DNA of 35,440 bases from Oscillospiraceae bacterium (GCA_902802325.1 CADCLV010000019.1:1-35440), one strand, 5' to 3'; positions 17,406 through 24,496 are shown, counted from the first letter of the stretch. A program made the numbers and translations. Notes: generated by a model from the sequence alone, not told the origin.

Positions 17406-18209
17406 TCATTTTCCTCCAGCCAGAGCCTTGGTCTTAAGATCAGCAGCCACAACGGCATCTTCTACAGTCGCACGAAGGCCACCCTTCTCCAGAGCCAGAA
17501 CACCTTCAATCGTGGTTCCGCCGGGAGAACATACCTGATCTTTTAAGATGGCAGGATGTGTACCGGTCTCCACCATAAGTTTTCCGGAGCCATACACGGT
17601 CATTGCCGCAATATCCAATGCGGTCTTTCTCGGAATACCAAGTTTCACGGCAGCATCAGCCAGTGCCTCGATAAAGAGCATGACATAAGCAGGACCCGTA
17701 CCGGATACGCATCCGATGGCATCCAGTGTTTTTTCATCACAAGGAACTACGATACCGCAGGTTCCCAAAAGTTTATGCACGAATTCCTCGTTCTCTTTCT
17801 CCACATTTCTGGTACATACCGCACAGACGCTGGCGCCCACCAGAGCCGGTGTATTCGGCATAACACGCACAATGGAAGAGCCTTCAGAAAGAAGACCGGA
17901 AATGCGGTCCAGTGTCACGGAAGCGGCAATAGAGATCACAACTGCGCCCTTCTTGATTGAAGATGCGATAGAACGGGCTGTCGAATCAAAGACCTGCGGC
18001 TTTACTGCCATAAGAATATAATCTGCATCCTGTACCGCCAGGGATGCATCCGTATACGGCTGGCAGCCGGTTTCCGACGCCAGTTCGGTAACTTTCTTTT
18101 CATCAATATCACAAAGACGGACATCCTTCGGGGTCAGCACGCCGCTCTTAATAAAGCCGCCTACCAGCGCTCTACCCATGTTTCCGGTTCCGATAACTGC
18201 AAAGATCAT
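17406..18209 (-). CDS. proC: pyrroline-5-carboxylate reductase
   Basis: ProC reduces 1-pyrroline-5-carboxylate to proline with NAD(P)H, the last step of proline synthesis. The 267 residues begin with the Rossmann motif IGTGNMGRAL (GTGNMG at 7-12). The C-terminal domain carries the P5CR signature, including VSGTGPAYV and DQVCSPGGTTIEGV. It is the first gene of a seven-gene operon and has an AGAGGTG RBS and a strong promoter. Other proline genes (proA, proB) are not in the window. Confidence 0.97.
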   Translation of the reverse strand: MIFAVIGTGNMGRALVGGFIKSGVLTPKDVRLCDIDEKKVTELASETGCQPYTDASLAVQDADYILMAVKPQVFDSTARSIASSIKKGAVVISIAASVTLDRISGLLSEGSSIVRVMPNTPALVGASVCAVCTRNVEKENEEFVHKLLGTCGIVVPCDEKTLDAIGCVSGTGPAYVMLFIEALADAAVKLGIPRKTALDIAAMTVYGSGKLMVETGTHPAILKDQVCSPGGTTIEGVLALEKGGLRATVEDAVVAADLKTKALAGGK

Positions 18210-18247
18210 GTTATAACACCTCTTATCTATATCTTGCTATCCATAAA

Positions 18248-18276
18248 ATCATAACATTCTACTTGACATCATGCAA
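18248..18276 (-). promoter_or_regulatory. promoter of the proC-rnhA-nudF-ftsK-folD-cinA-murJ operon
   Basis: On the minus strand TTGCAT (18276..18271) and TATGAT (18253..18248) are 17 bases apart. The element overlaps the -35 box of the divergent tRNA-Trp promoter, so the two polymerases cannot bind at once. Confidence 0.7.
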
Positions 18277-18291
18277 ACACTTGAGTAAACT
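18263..18291 (+). promoter_or_regulatory. promoter of tRNA-Trp
   Basis: A perfect TTGACA (18263-18268) is followed after 17 bases by TAAACT (18286-18291). Transcription would start near 18298, about 35 bases before the mature tRNA. Confidence 0.55.
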
Positions 18292-18300
18292 AATGCATGT

Positions 18301-18320
18301 TGTTTGACATTGGTCAAACA
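18301..18320. promoter_or_regulatory. operator-like perfect palindrome before tRNA-Trp
   Basis: TGTTTGAC (18301-18308), spacer ATTG, GTCAAACA (18313-18320): an 8-bp perfect inverted repeat starting at the predicted initiation point of the tRNA-Trp transcript. It is either a repressor site or a hairpin in the pre-tRNA leader. Confidence 0.5.
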
Positions 18321-18331
18321 CCCATATACCT

Positions 18332-18406
18332 AGGGGAGTGGCTCAATGGTAGAGCAGCGGTCTCCAAAACCGCTGGTTGCATGTTCGAATCGTGTCTCCC
18401 CTGCCA
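18332..18406 (+). tRNA. tRNA-Trp (anticodon CCA)
   Basis: A complete cloverleaf: acceptor AGGGGAG/CTCCCCT (7 bp), D arm GCTC/GAGC, anticodon stem GCGGT/ACCGC with loop CTCCAAA giving CCA at 18364-18366, and a T arm with TTCGAAT loop (two G-U pairs in the stem). Discriminator G precedes an encoded CCA end at 18404-18406. It stands alone between operons with its own promoter and terminator. Confidence 0.98.
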
Positions 18407-18410
18407 AGAA

Positions 18411-18436
18411 AAGCTGTCTATACGGACAGCTTTTTT
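18411..18436 (+). terminator. intrinsic terminator of tRNA-Trp
   Basis: AAGCTGTC (18411-18418), loop TATACG, GACAGCTT (18425-18432), then a T-run to 18436. It begins 5 bases after the tRNA. Confidence 0.9.
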
Positions 18437-18462
18437 CTTATATTCAATCCATGTTCCACCAA

Positions 18463-18498
18463 CAAAAAGGCCGTAACACGAAACCGTGCTCCGGCCTT
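18463..18498 (-). terminator. intrinsic terminator of the acidic membrane protein gene
   Basis: On the minus strand AAGGCCG (18498..18492... read inward) pairs with CGGCCTT (18473..18467), with an inner GCACG/CGTGT stem, followed by a short T-run (plus-strand A-run 18464-18468). It lies about 30 bases after the stop. Confidence 0.8.
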
Positions 18499-18526
18499 AT
18501 TATCTGTCATTGATCCAACTTAAAGC

Positions 18527-19741
18527 TTATACTCCGTAAGATGTGTAGAAAACATATTTCGATGCATCTTTTGCCGGAATCACGTCCATGACGATACAGG
18601 GTACGCCATCGATCTCATTGTAAGATACCGAGTAGGCAATGTCGCCCTCTTTAATGATCACTGCCGGCGATGCCGAAGCCTTGGACTGGTTATAGGCATC
18701 CGTAATTTTCTGTACGGCGGCATCACTGTTCAGTTCCGGGAAGAATACCTGAAGGAACGCAGCAAAAGTCGCTGTCGCCGTTCCTCTAACGCCCTCCTCA
18801 TCTTCTGTCGGGATAATGAAACGCAGCATCTTCAGGTTGCCGGTATCCTTACTTTCAGAACCGTTCACATATACGGTAAAGAAATACGAATGAATATAGC
18901 TGTCGAAATACTTATACTTCGATTCGGCTTCAGATGTGGCCGCATAACCCGTAGCAGAAGTCTCCGCAGCTGAAGTCTCAGTAGCAGCCGTGGATTCAGA
19001 TGCTGACTGCGATGTGGATTCCGATGCCGCCGCGTCAGTCTTTCTGTATGTCGGCTCACTTAAGGCAAATCCAAAGTCCATAATGCTCCGGAAGATCGGA
19101 GTCTGTGAATACTTCACACGGAAATCCTTCTCTGTCATGCCCAGATCCGGTTCCTTTTTCATAGAAAGATAAATATAGAACGCACCGCCCAGAAGCACCA
19201 GCACAGCCAAAGCAATCGCACAGATACCAAATGCATCCAGCTTCGCCTTTTTCTTTTCTTTCACGGCAGCCTTTTTAATATTCTTAACGACCTTTTTCTC
19301 AGAAGAATCGTCCGAGTCCATTTCGCTGGCGATCGCTTCCACCTTCTCCAGTGTCAGGTCTCTTTCCGCCGCACGTTTCTCATAGAAAGCCTCGACCTCG
19401 TCATCGGTCTTTTCTTCCCCGTTTTCTCCTTCTTCGGCTTCTTCAGCTTCCTCGGAATCAGAAGGTTCATCCTCTTTCTCTTCCGTTTCTTCTTCCGTCT
19501 CCGTTTCCGGTTCGTCAGAAGTCTCCTCATCAGAAGCTTCTTTCTCCTCGGAAGTATCTTTCTCCTCCGAAGTTTCTTTCTCCTCCGCCTTCTCTTCGTC
19601 GGCGTTCTTCTTTCCTTTTTTCTTTTTACCGGGGATCATATCTTCGATCTCTTCATCCAGGCCCATGCCCGACAGTTTTACCGTCAGATTTTTCAGATCT
19701 ACTTCCGGAGATTCGTTATCATTTTTCAGAATCTTAGCCAT
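18527..19741 (-). CDS. acidic single-pass membrane protein of unknown function
   Basis: I do not recognise this 404-residue protein. The ATG at 19741 is chosen because GGAAGGG lies 7 bases upstream; an in-frame TTG six codons earlier lacks a site. The layout is a short N-terminal segment with a KKKK patch, a very acidic and presumably disordered stretch (about 45-140, runs of E, D, K and S/T), a basic patch, one membrane helix (about 171-193), a Ser/Thr/Ala-rich linker (about 236-275) and a C-terminal domain of about 125 residues that should be extracytoplasmic. No enzyme motif is visible. The charge pattern puts the acidic part in the cytoplasm. It is divergent from an SDR gene and separated from it by a Fur-like palindrome. 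Confidence 0.85.
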   Translation of the reverse strand: MAKILKNDNESPEVDLKNLTVKLSGMGLDEEIEDMIPGKKKKGKKNADEEKAEEKETSEEKDTSEEKEASDEETSDEPETETEEETEEKEDEPSDSEEAEEAEEGENGEEKTDDEVEAFYEKRAAERDLTLEKVEAIASEMDSDDSSEKKVVKNIKKAAVKEKKKAKLDAFGICAIALAVLVLLGGAFYIYLSMKKEPDLGMTEKDFRVKYSQTPIFRSIMDFGFALSEPTYRKTDAAASESTSQSASESTAATETSAAETSATGYAATSEAESKYKYFDSYIHSYFFTVYVNGSESKDTGNLKMLRFIIPTEDEEGVRGTATATFAAFLQVFFPELNSDAAVQKITDAYNQSKASASPAVIIKEGDIAYSVSYNEIDGVPCIVMDVIPAKDASKYVFYTSYGV

Positions 19742-19774
19742 ACCTTGTCCCTTCCTCAAAAAAGCACTAAAGAG

Positions 19775-19803
19775 ATGATAATCATTATTTGGGATTTTCG
19801 CAA
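19775..19803 (-). promoter_or_regulatory. promoter of the acidic membrane protein gene
   Basis: On the minus strand TTGCGA (19803..19798) and TATCAT (19780..19775) are 17 bases apart. The -10 box lies inside the Fur-like palindrome. Confidence 0.55.
19776..19790. promoter_or_regulatory. Fur-box-like palindrome
   Basis: The bases TGATAATCATTATTT match the 7-1-7 Fur/PerR/Zur-type consensus TGATAAT-N-ATTATCA at 12 of 14 defined positions. The site covers the -10 box of the minus-strand gene and lies about 35 bases upstream of the SDR -35 box. Confidence 0.45.
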
Positions 19804-19822
19804 CCTTTTATGTAGGGATCGC

Positions 19823-19851
19823 TTGTCATTCCGTCATTTGTTCGATACGAT
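19823..19851 (+). promoter_or_regulatory. promoter of the SDR gene
   Basis: TTGTCA (19823-19828) and TACGAT (19846-19851) are 17 bases apart. Transcription would start near 19858, about 22 bases before the ATG. Confidence 0.65.
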
Positions 19852-19879
19852 GAAAGAAAAAACGAAAGGGGTAAGCCTG

Positions 19880-20620
19880 ATGGAGAGGAAAAAGCACTGT
19901 CTGATCACCGGTGGTTCCCGAGGGATCGGAGCTGCCACTGCTTACCGTTTTGCCCAGGAAGGCTATAAGGTAACCTTCTTCTACCGTTCAGATGATGAAT
20001 CCGCCCAGTATACAAGACAGAAGATCATGAATCTCACGTATGACTGTCTGGCCTATAAAGTGGATGTACGGGACCTGGATGCCGTGGAAGCCGCTGTCAA
20101 AGAAGCGGTCGACACATTTGGTCCTGTGGATGTTCTGATCAGTAACGCAGGCGTATCTAAGATCGAACTTCTGACCAAAACCGATCCGGAAGAATGGAAC
20201 CGGATCATGGATACCAACATCGGTGGACTTTATAACCTCGTCCACACGATTCTCCCTTCCATGATCTCCCGCCATAGCGGAAATATCGTCACCGTCTCCT
20301 CCATGTGGGGACAGACCGGCGCTTCCTGTGAAGTGGCTTACTCTACTTCCAAAGCCGCTATTATCGGCTTTACAAAAGCACTGGCGCAGGAAGTCGGGCC
20401 TTCAAATATCCGTGTCAATTGTGTCGCACCGGGCGTCATCGATACGGAAATGAATGCCGTTTTAGACGATGAGACGCGAGAGGCATTAAGTGAGGAAACC
20501 CCGCTTTGCCGCATCGGAACGGCGGAGGAAGTGGCGGATGCCATCTTCTATCTTGCTGAAGACACCTCCTCATTTATTACCGGACAGGTCCTGGGAGTAA
20601 ACGGCGGATATATCACCTGA
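19880..20620 (+). CDS. short-chain dehydrogenase/reductase, FabG-like
   Basis: A classical SDR of 246 residues, the length of 3-oxoacyl-ACP reductase. The nucleotide-binding motif TGGSRGIG is at 10-17 and NAG at 89-91. The catalytic tetrad is N114, S141, Y154 and K158, and the C-terminal VNGGY is typical of FabG. I chose the ATG at 19880, preceded by AAAGGGG; the frame runs 45 codons further upstream but crosses the promoter. Substrate cannot be read from the sequence. It stands alone rather than in a fab cluster, so it may reduce 3-oxoacyl-ACP or another carbonyl compound. It has its own promoter and a terminator shared with the convergent gene. Confidence 0.88.
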   Translation: MERKKHCLITGGSRGIGAATAYRFAQEGYKVTFFYRSDDESAQYTRQKIMNLTYDCLAYKVDVRDLDAVEAAVKEAVDTFGPVDVLISNAGVSKIELLTKTDPEEWNRIMDTNIGGLYNLVHTILPSMISRHSGNIVTVSSMWGQTGASCEVAYSTSKAAIIGFTKALAQEVGPSNIRVNCVAPGVIDTEMNAVLDDETREALSEETPLCRIGTAEEVADAIFYLAEDTSSFITGQVLGVNGGYIT

Positions 20621-20646
20621 CAGATCCCAGTGCATTTCAAAAAGAT

Positions 20647-20682
20647 AAAAAAAGAGGGCACCGATCGATGCCCTCTTACTTT
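20647..20682. terminator. bidirectional terminator between SDR and zinc-ribbon genes
   Basis: AGAGGGCA (20653-20660), loop, TGCCCTCT (20669-20676), with an A-run before and a T-run after. It serves both convergent genes. Confidence 0.9.
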
Positions 20683-20701
20683 TTTCATTTCAAGTTCTCT
20701 A

Positions 20702-21454
20702 TTAGAAGAACATCTTTGTCCACATCCAGCCAAAGAACAGGTCAGACAGATAGTAACCAGCCATGGAGCAGATTACGAACAGCAGAGCCGGAACCTTAGT
20801 GGTCTTGTCAGAGCGATGCTCCATAGCGAAATCATACAGAGTAACTGCGATGAAAAGAACCGCGCAAGATGTGAAGATCGAAGAAATCGAGAAGAAACTG
20901 ATGTCGATACCTTCGTAGAGCTTTGTGTTCAGGAAAGCTAAGAGACGGCCTGCGCAATAAGGCATGAAGGCCAGGCCGACAAGAGACAGAGAGGACAGGA
21001 AGTCCATCTTCTTTGTAAGCTTAAACGCCTTGCTGAACAGCATCGTGAAAAGAACGAAGCCGGCAATAGCACAAAGCTGTGTAAACAGATCACTGAAACC
21101 GTACTTAGCCGGCTCGAAATCCTTAAAATTGATCAGAGTAAAGATGAAGTTCAGAATTGCAAATCCACCAGCGAAGGTCAGACCCAAAAGCCAGTGTATA
21201 GATTCTGCACGAGATGTGCATGCATCGATCGGGCTCTTAAAGAAATCCCCCATAAAGCCCTTAATGTCATAGGTGATGGTCAGATTCTTTGTCGCCGGAG
21301 CAACGGGCTGACCTACCGGAGCCTGCTGTACCGGAGCTACCGGAGCAGCCGGAGTTACCGGAACTTCCTGAGGAGCACTCGCAATCGGAGCCCCACAAAC
21401 CGGACATGCTACGCTGTTATCCGGAATCTCATTACCACATTTCACACAGAACAT
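20702..21454 (-). CDS. zinc-ribbon membrane protein, Yip1-like, unknown function
   Basis: The 250-residue protein begins with a zinc ribbon (C3-x2-C6 and C17-x2-C20), followed by a Pro/Val/Ala-rich linker (about 25-57). About five hydrophobic segments spanning roughly 88-248 follow. The arrangement resembles zinc-ribbon proteins fused to Yip1/DUF-type membrane domains that are common in Clostridia; their role is not established. The start follows AGGAGG at 7-base spacing. The gene begins 38 bases after tRNA-Pro with no terminator between them, so both are probably on one transcript. Confidence 0.85.
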   Translation of the reverse strand: MFCVKCGNEIPDNSVACPVCGAPIASAPQEVPVTPAAPVAPVQQAPVGQPVAPATKNLTITYDIKGFMGDFFKSPIDACTSRAESIHWLLGLTFAGGFAILNFIFTLINFKDFEPAKYGFSDLFTQLCAIAGFVLFTMLFSKAFKLTKKMDFLSSLSLVGLAFMPYCAGRLLAFLNTKLYEGIDISFFSISSIFTSCAVLFIAVTLYDFAMEHRSDKTTKVPALLFVICSMAGYYLSDLFFGWMWTKMFF

Positions 21455-21492
21455 AATTCTACCTCCTGATCAAATTATGATTTTTTAGAAGA

Positions 21493-21569
21493 TGGTCGGA
21501 GTGACCTGACTTGAACAGGCGACCTCTTGCACCCCAAGCAAGCACTCTAGCCAACTGAGCTACACCCCG
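21493..21569 (-). tRNA. tRNA-Pro (anticodon GGG)
   Basis: On the minus strand the acceptor CGGGGTG pairs with CACTCCG (one G-U). The D arm is GCTC/GAGT-like, the anticodon stem is CTTGC/GCAAG with loop TTGGGGT, giving anticodon GGG followed by G37, and the T arm CCTG/CAGG holds TTCAAGT. Discriminator A and an encoded CCA complete it. Confidence 0.96.
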
Positions 21570-21580
21570 ACGCTGTTACA

Positions 21581-21608
21581 ATTTTAACACAACAGGAACT
21601 TGTGTCAA
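21581..21608 (-). promoter_or_regulatory. promoter of tRNA-Pro and probably the zinc-ribbon gene
   Basis: On the minus strand a perfect TTGACA (21608..21603) and TAAAAT (21586..21581) are 16 bases apart. The start would be a few bases before the tRNA. Confidence 0.75.
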
Positions 21609-21661
21609 TGAAATCGGACAAAATCCTTTGGTATCCGAAGCTTTTTGTGACAACTGCAAAG

Positions 21662-21691
21662 AAAAAGGAGACTGTTTTTACGCAGTCTCCT
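21662..21691 (-). terminator. intrinsic terminator of pnp
   Basis: On the minus strand AGGAGACTG (21691..21683) pairs perfectly with CAGTCTCCT (21674..21666), followed by TTTTCTTTG. It lies about 30 bases after the pnp stop. Confidence 0.9.
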
Positions 21692-21718
21692 CTTCTCTTT
21701 GATTTCAAGTTAATGATA

Positions 21719-23980
21719 TCAGAACTCGCGGGAACGGGAACCCGGATGCGGGGTTGTGTTCTCGGAAGCTTCTTCACCGGAATTTCTTCTCGGACGCTTC
21801 TCGAAACGGTCACCACCGTGACCGCCGCCACGACGCTCACGGTTCGGACGCTCGCTTCTTCTCGGAGCCTCTTCCTCTACGAAACCTTCCGGCTTCTCCA
21901 TGCAGTCACGCATCGAGAGGTTGTAACGGCCCTGGCTGTCGACCTCAAGGAGCTTAACCTTTACTACGTCGCCTTCCTTAACAACATCTTCCACATTCTC
22001 AACACGGCTCCAGGCCATCTTGGAAACGTGAACCAGACCTTCCTTACCCGGCAGGAACTCAACAAAGGCACCAAACTGCATCAGTCTGGTTACAACGCCT
22101 TCATACTCGGTTCCGACTTCCGGATCAGCTACGATACCCTTGATGATAGCCTTTGCCTTCTCTGCCGCTTCCTGATCCGGAGTTGCGATATGAAGGATAC
22201 CGTCATCATTGATGTCGATCTGGGCACCGGTATCAGCGATGATCTTGTTGATGACCTTTCCGCCTGTACCGATAACTTCACGGATCTTATCAACCGGGAT
22301 CTGCATGGTCATGATTCTCGGCGCATACTTGCTGAGTTCAGCACGCGGAGCGGAGATGCAAGGCAGCAACAGTTCGTTGATGATCTGCAGTCTGCCCTTA
22401 TGTGTCAGCTCGAAAGCCTTTCTGATGATGTCGAGGGACAGACCGTCAACCTTGATATCTACCTGAATAGATGTGATACCTTCTGTTGTACCGGCAACCT
22501 TAAAGTCCATGTCACCGAAGAAGTCCTCGATGCCCTGGATATCCATGAATACGAGGAAGTCATTCTCATCTTCTTCATTTACGATCAAACCGGTGGAAAT
22601 ACCAGCTACCGGACGCTTGATCGGAACACCGGCATCCATAAGAGCAAGAGTACTTGCGCAAACGGAACCCTGAGAAGTAGAACCGTTAGACATCAGGATC
22701 TCGGATACAGTACGGATCGCATACGGGAATTCTTCCTCAGACGGCAAAACCGGTACAAGAGATCTTTCAGCCAGAGCACCGTGACCGATCTCACGACGTC
22801 CCGGAGAACGGGAAGCCTTTGCCTCACCTACGGAGTAACCCGGCATGTTGTAGTAGTGCATGTAACGCTTGGACTGTTCCTCATCCAGACCATCAATTGT
22901 CTGAGAATAAGACAGCGGAGCCAGTGTACAAGTTGTCATGACCTGAGTCTGACCACGCTGGAACAGACCGGAACCATGTACTCTCGGCAGAAGTCCGACA
23001 CCGCAGCTCAGCGGACGGATCTCATCAAGACGACGGCCGTCAACACGAACATGCTCCTTGAAGAGGTAGTTACGAACGACCTTCTTTTCCAGCTTATAAA
23101 CAACATCAGCCAGATACGGGAGATATTCCTCATTCTGCTCAGTCAGATAAGCTTCGATCTTCTTTGTGAGTTCTTCAATGTTGGCATCACGTACGGACTT
23201 ATCAACTGCCAGAACAGCCTGACGCATATCGTCCCAGGCAAAATCCTTTACAAGGTTGAATACTTCTTCCGGTACATCAGCAGACTCGTAAGTGAACTTC
23301 TCCTTACCGATCTCAGCTACGATGCTGTTAATGAAAGTTACGATCTCCTTGATCGTCTCATGACCCTTTGCAATTGCATCCAGCATCTGCTCGTCCGGTA
23401 CTTCGTTAGCGCCAGCCTCAACCATGCAGATCTTCTTCATGGTACCGGCCAGAGTAACATACATACGGCTTTCTTTTCTCTGTGCTTCAGTCGGGTTGAT
23501 GATGACTTCATCACCGATGAGACCGAGAACAACACCACCGATCGGACCATTCCACGGAATATCGGAAATCGCGATTGCGATGGATGTACCGATCATGGCA
23601 GCGATCTCCGGAGAGCAATCCTGATCTACAGAGCAAACCAGGTTGGAAACAACAACGTCATTTCTCAGATCCTTCGGGAACAGAGGACGGATCGGACGGT
23701 CGATAACACGGGAAGTCAGGATTGCCTTTTCAGAAGGACGGCCCTCTCTCTTAATGTATCCACCCGGGATCTTACCAACAGCATACATCTTCTCTTCGTA
23801 ATCTACGGACAGCGGGAAGAAGTCCACGCCCTCACGAGGAGTCTTCGAAGCCGTAACAGTAGACAGGATCGCTGTCTCGCCATAACGGATCAGGCAGGAG
23901 CCGTTAGTAAACTGGGCAAGCTTACCTGTTTCGACGACCAGCGGACGGCCGGCCAGTTCGGTCTTAAAAATCTTTTCCAT
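21719..23980 (-). CDS. pnp: polyribonucleotide nucleotidyltransferase (PNPase)
   Basis: PNPase degrades RNA 3' to 5' by phosphorolysis, releasing nucleoside diphosphates, and can add tails in reverse. The 753 residues carry the family plan: first RNase PH-like core (about 1-145), an all-helical linker, the second catalytic RNase PH core (about 320-545), a KH domain (about 555-615) and an S1 domain (about 622-692). The C-terminal tail of about 55 residues is rich in Arg, Gly and Glu (RERRGGGHGGDRF) and probably disordered, an added RNA-binding tail. The start follows GGAGGT. The roughly 130-base leader folds into alternative structures that can hide this site. rpsO lies directly upstream, the usual rpsO-pnp pairing, but a terminator separates them here. 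Confidence 0.98.
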   Translation of the reverse strand: MEKIFKTELAGRPLVVETGKLAQFTNGSCLIRYGETAILSTVTASKTPREGVDFFPLSVDYEEKMYAVGKIPGGYIKREGRPSEKAILTSRVIDRPIRPLFPKDLRNDVVVSNLVCSVDQDCSPEIAAMIGTSIAIAISDIPWNGPIGGVVLGLIGDEVIINPTEAQRKESRMYVTLAGTMKKICMVEAGANEVPDEQMLDAIAKGHETIKEIVTFINSIVAEIGKEKFTYESADVPEEVFNLVKDFAWDDMRQAVLAVDKSVRDANIEELTKKIEAYLTEQNEEYLPYLADVVYKLEKKVVRNYLFKEHVRVDGRRLDEIRPLSCGVGLLPRVHGSGLFQRGQTQVMTTCTLAPLSYSQTIDGLDEEQSKRYMHYYNMPGYSVGEAKASRSPGRREIGHGALAERSLVPVLPSEEEFPYAIRTVSEILMSNGSTSQGSVCASTLALMDAGVPIKRPVAGISTGLIVNEEDENDFLVFMDIQGIEDFFGDMDFKVAGTTEGITSIQVDIKVDGLSLDIIRKAFELTHKGRLQIINELLLPCISAPRAELSKYAPRIMTMQIPVDKIREVIGTGGKVINKIIADTGAQIDINDDGILHIATPDQEAAEKAKAIIKGIVADPEVGTEYEGVVTRLMQFGAFVEFLPGKEGLVHVSKMAWSRVENVEDVVKEGDVVKVKLLEVDSQGRYNLSMRDCMEKPEGFVEEEAPRRSERPNRERRGGGHGGDRFEKRPRRNSGEEASENTTPHPGSRSREF

Positions 23981-23985
23981 ATCAA

Positions 23986-24071
23986 ACCTCCAAAAATATT
24001 TTTATAAGGAGGTAGCTTGTAGATTCATACTCCGTTCGAGACGGGATATCAATCTACCCACTACTCCCCTT
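23986..24071 (-). promoter_or_regulatory. structured pnp leader with mutually exclusive RBS-hiding and RBS-freeing folds
   Basis: In the mRNA, ACCUCC (24013..24008) is perfectly complementary to the pnp RBS GGAGGU (23991..23986). The same strand segment CUACCUCCUU (24015..24006) can instead pair with AAGGGGAGUAG upstream (24071..24061): 9 of 10 positions, two of them G-U. Between them lies a long imperfect hairpin (24019-24025 with 24051-24057, 27-29 with 47-49, 31-35 with 41-45, loop 36-40). The upstream fold forms first and leaves the RBS open; loss of the upstream strand would release the anti-RBS. E. coli pnp is autoregulated through RNase III cleavage of a leader duplex, which this layout parallels (inference). 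Confidence 0.6.
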
Positions 24072-24109
24072 AAAATCTTGGTTGATGCGCCTAATAACGC
24101 AACATATCT

Positions 24110-24147
24110 ATATTAAAGATTATAAAAAGAAAAATCAAGCATCGGAA
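24110..24147 (-). promoter_or_regulatory. promoter region of pnp
   Basis: Two overlapping options on the minus strand: TTGATT (24138..24133) with TAATAT (24115..24110) at 17 bases, or TTCCGA (24147..24142) with a perfect TATAAT (24124..24119) at 17 bases. Either gives a leader of about 120-130 bases. Confidence 0.5.
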
Positions 24148-24174
24148 TGAAAATCGCCATGACTTCAGAAGCAA

Positions 24175-24207
24175 TAAAAAATCCCTCCCGGCAAAACCAG
24201 AAGGGAT
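24175..24207 (-). terminator. intrinsic terminator of rpsO
   Basis: On the minus strand an 11-bp stem (24207..24197 with 24191..24181, two G-U pairs) is followed by a run of T (plus-strand A-run 24175-24180). It separates rpsO from pnp. Confidence 0.9.
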
Positions 24208-24232
24208 CTGTTTCTTCCTAAGAAGCAATTCA

Positions 24233-24496
24233 TTACTTTCTGATGTTCAGACGAGCAATGATAGAACGGTAGCGCTCGATGTCGATACGTGTCAGATAGT
24301 CAAGAAGACCTCTTCTCTGACCTACCAGCATCAGCAGACCACGACGAGAGTGGTGATCGTTCGGATGAGCCTTCAGGTGCTCAGTCAGGTGGTTGATTCT
24401 GGCTGTCAGAATCGCGATCTGAACCTCAGGAGAACCTGTGTCGCCCTCTTTGAGCGCATACTCTTTGATGATTTCTGCTTTGTTGATCTGTCCCAT
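24233..24496 (-). CDS. rpsO: 30S ribosomal protein S15
   Basis: S15 binds the 16S rRNA central domain and nucleates platform assembly. I chose the ATG at 24496, preceded by GGAGG, giving 87 residues; the frame runs 17 codons further but that part is leader. The family motif spanning [11 protein letters not shown], the [19 protein letters not shown] stretch and the LLDYLT segment are all present. A promoter lies 80 bases upstream and a strong terminator follows, so it is transcribed alone. Confidence 0.98.
   Translation of the reverse strand: MGQINKAEIIKEYALKEGDTGSPEVQIAILTARINHLTEHLKAHPNDHHSRRGLLMLVGQRRGLLDYLTRIDIERYRSIIARLNIRK

Noticed and set aside
19745..19879. N-terminal extension of the SDR frame
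   Set aside because: It crosses the predicted promoter and the Fur-like site, and SDR homology starts at the ATG at 19880.
21602..24007. 801-codon open frame on the plus strand opposite pnp
   Set aside because: It mirrors pnp. Highly expressed genes here avoid TTA, CTA and TCA codons, which removes stop codons from the opposite strand. Its translation shows no family features.
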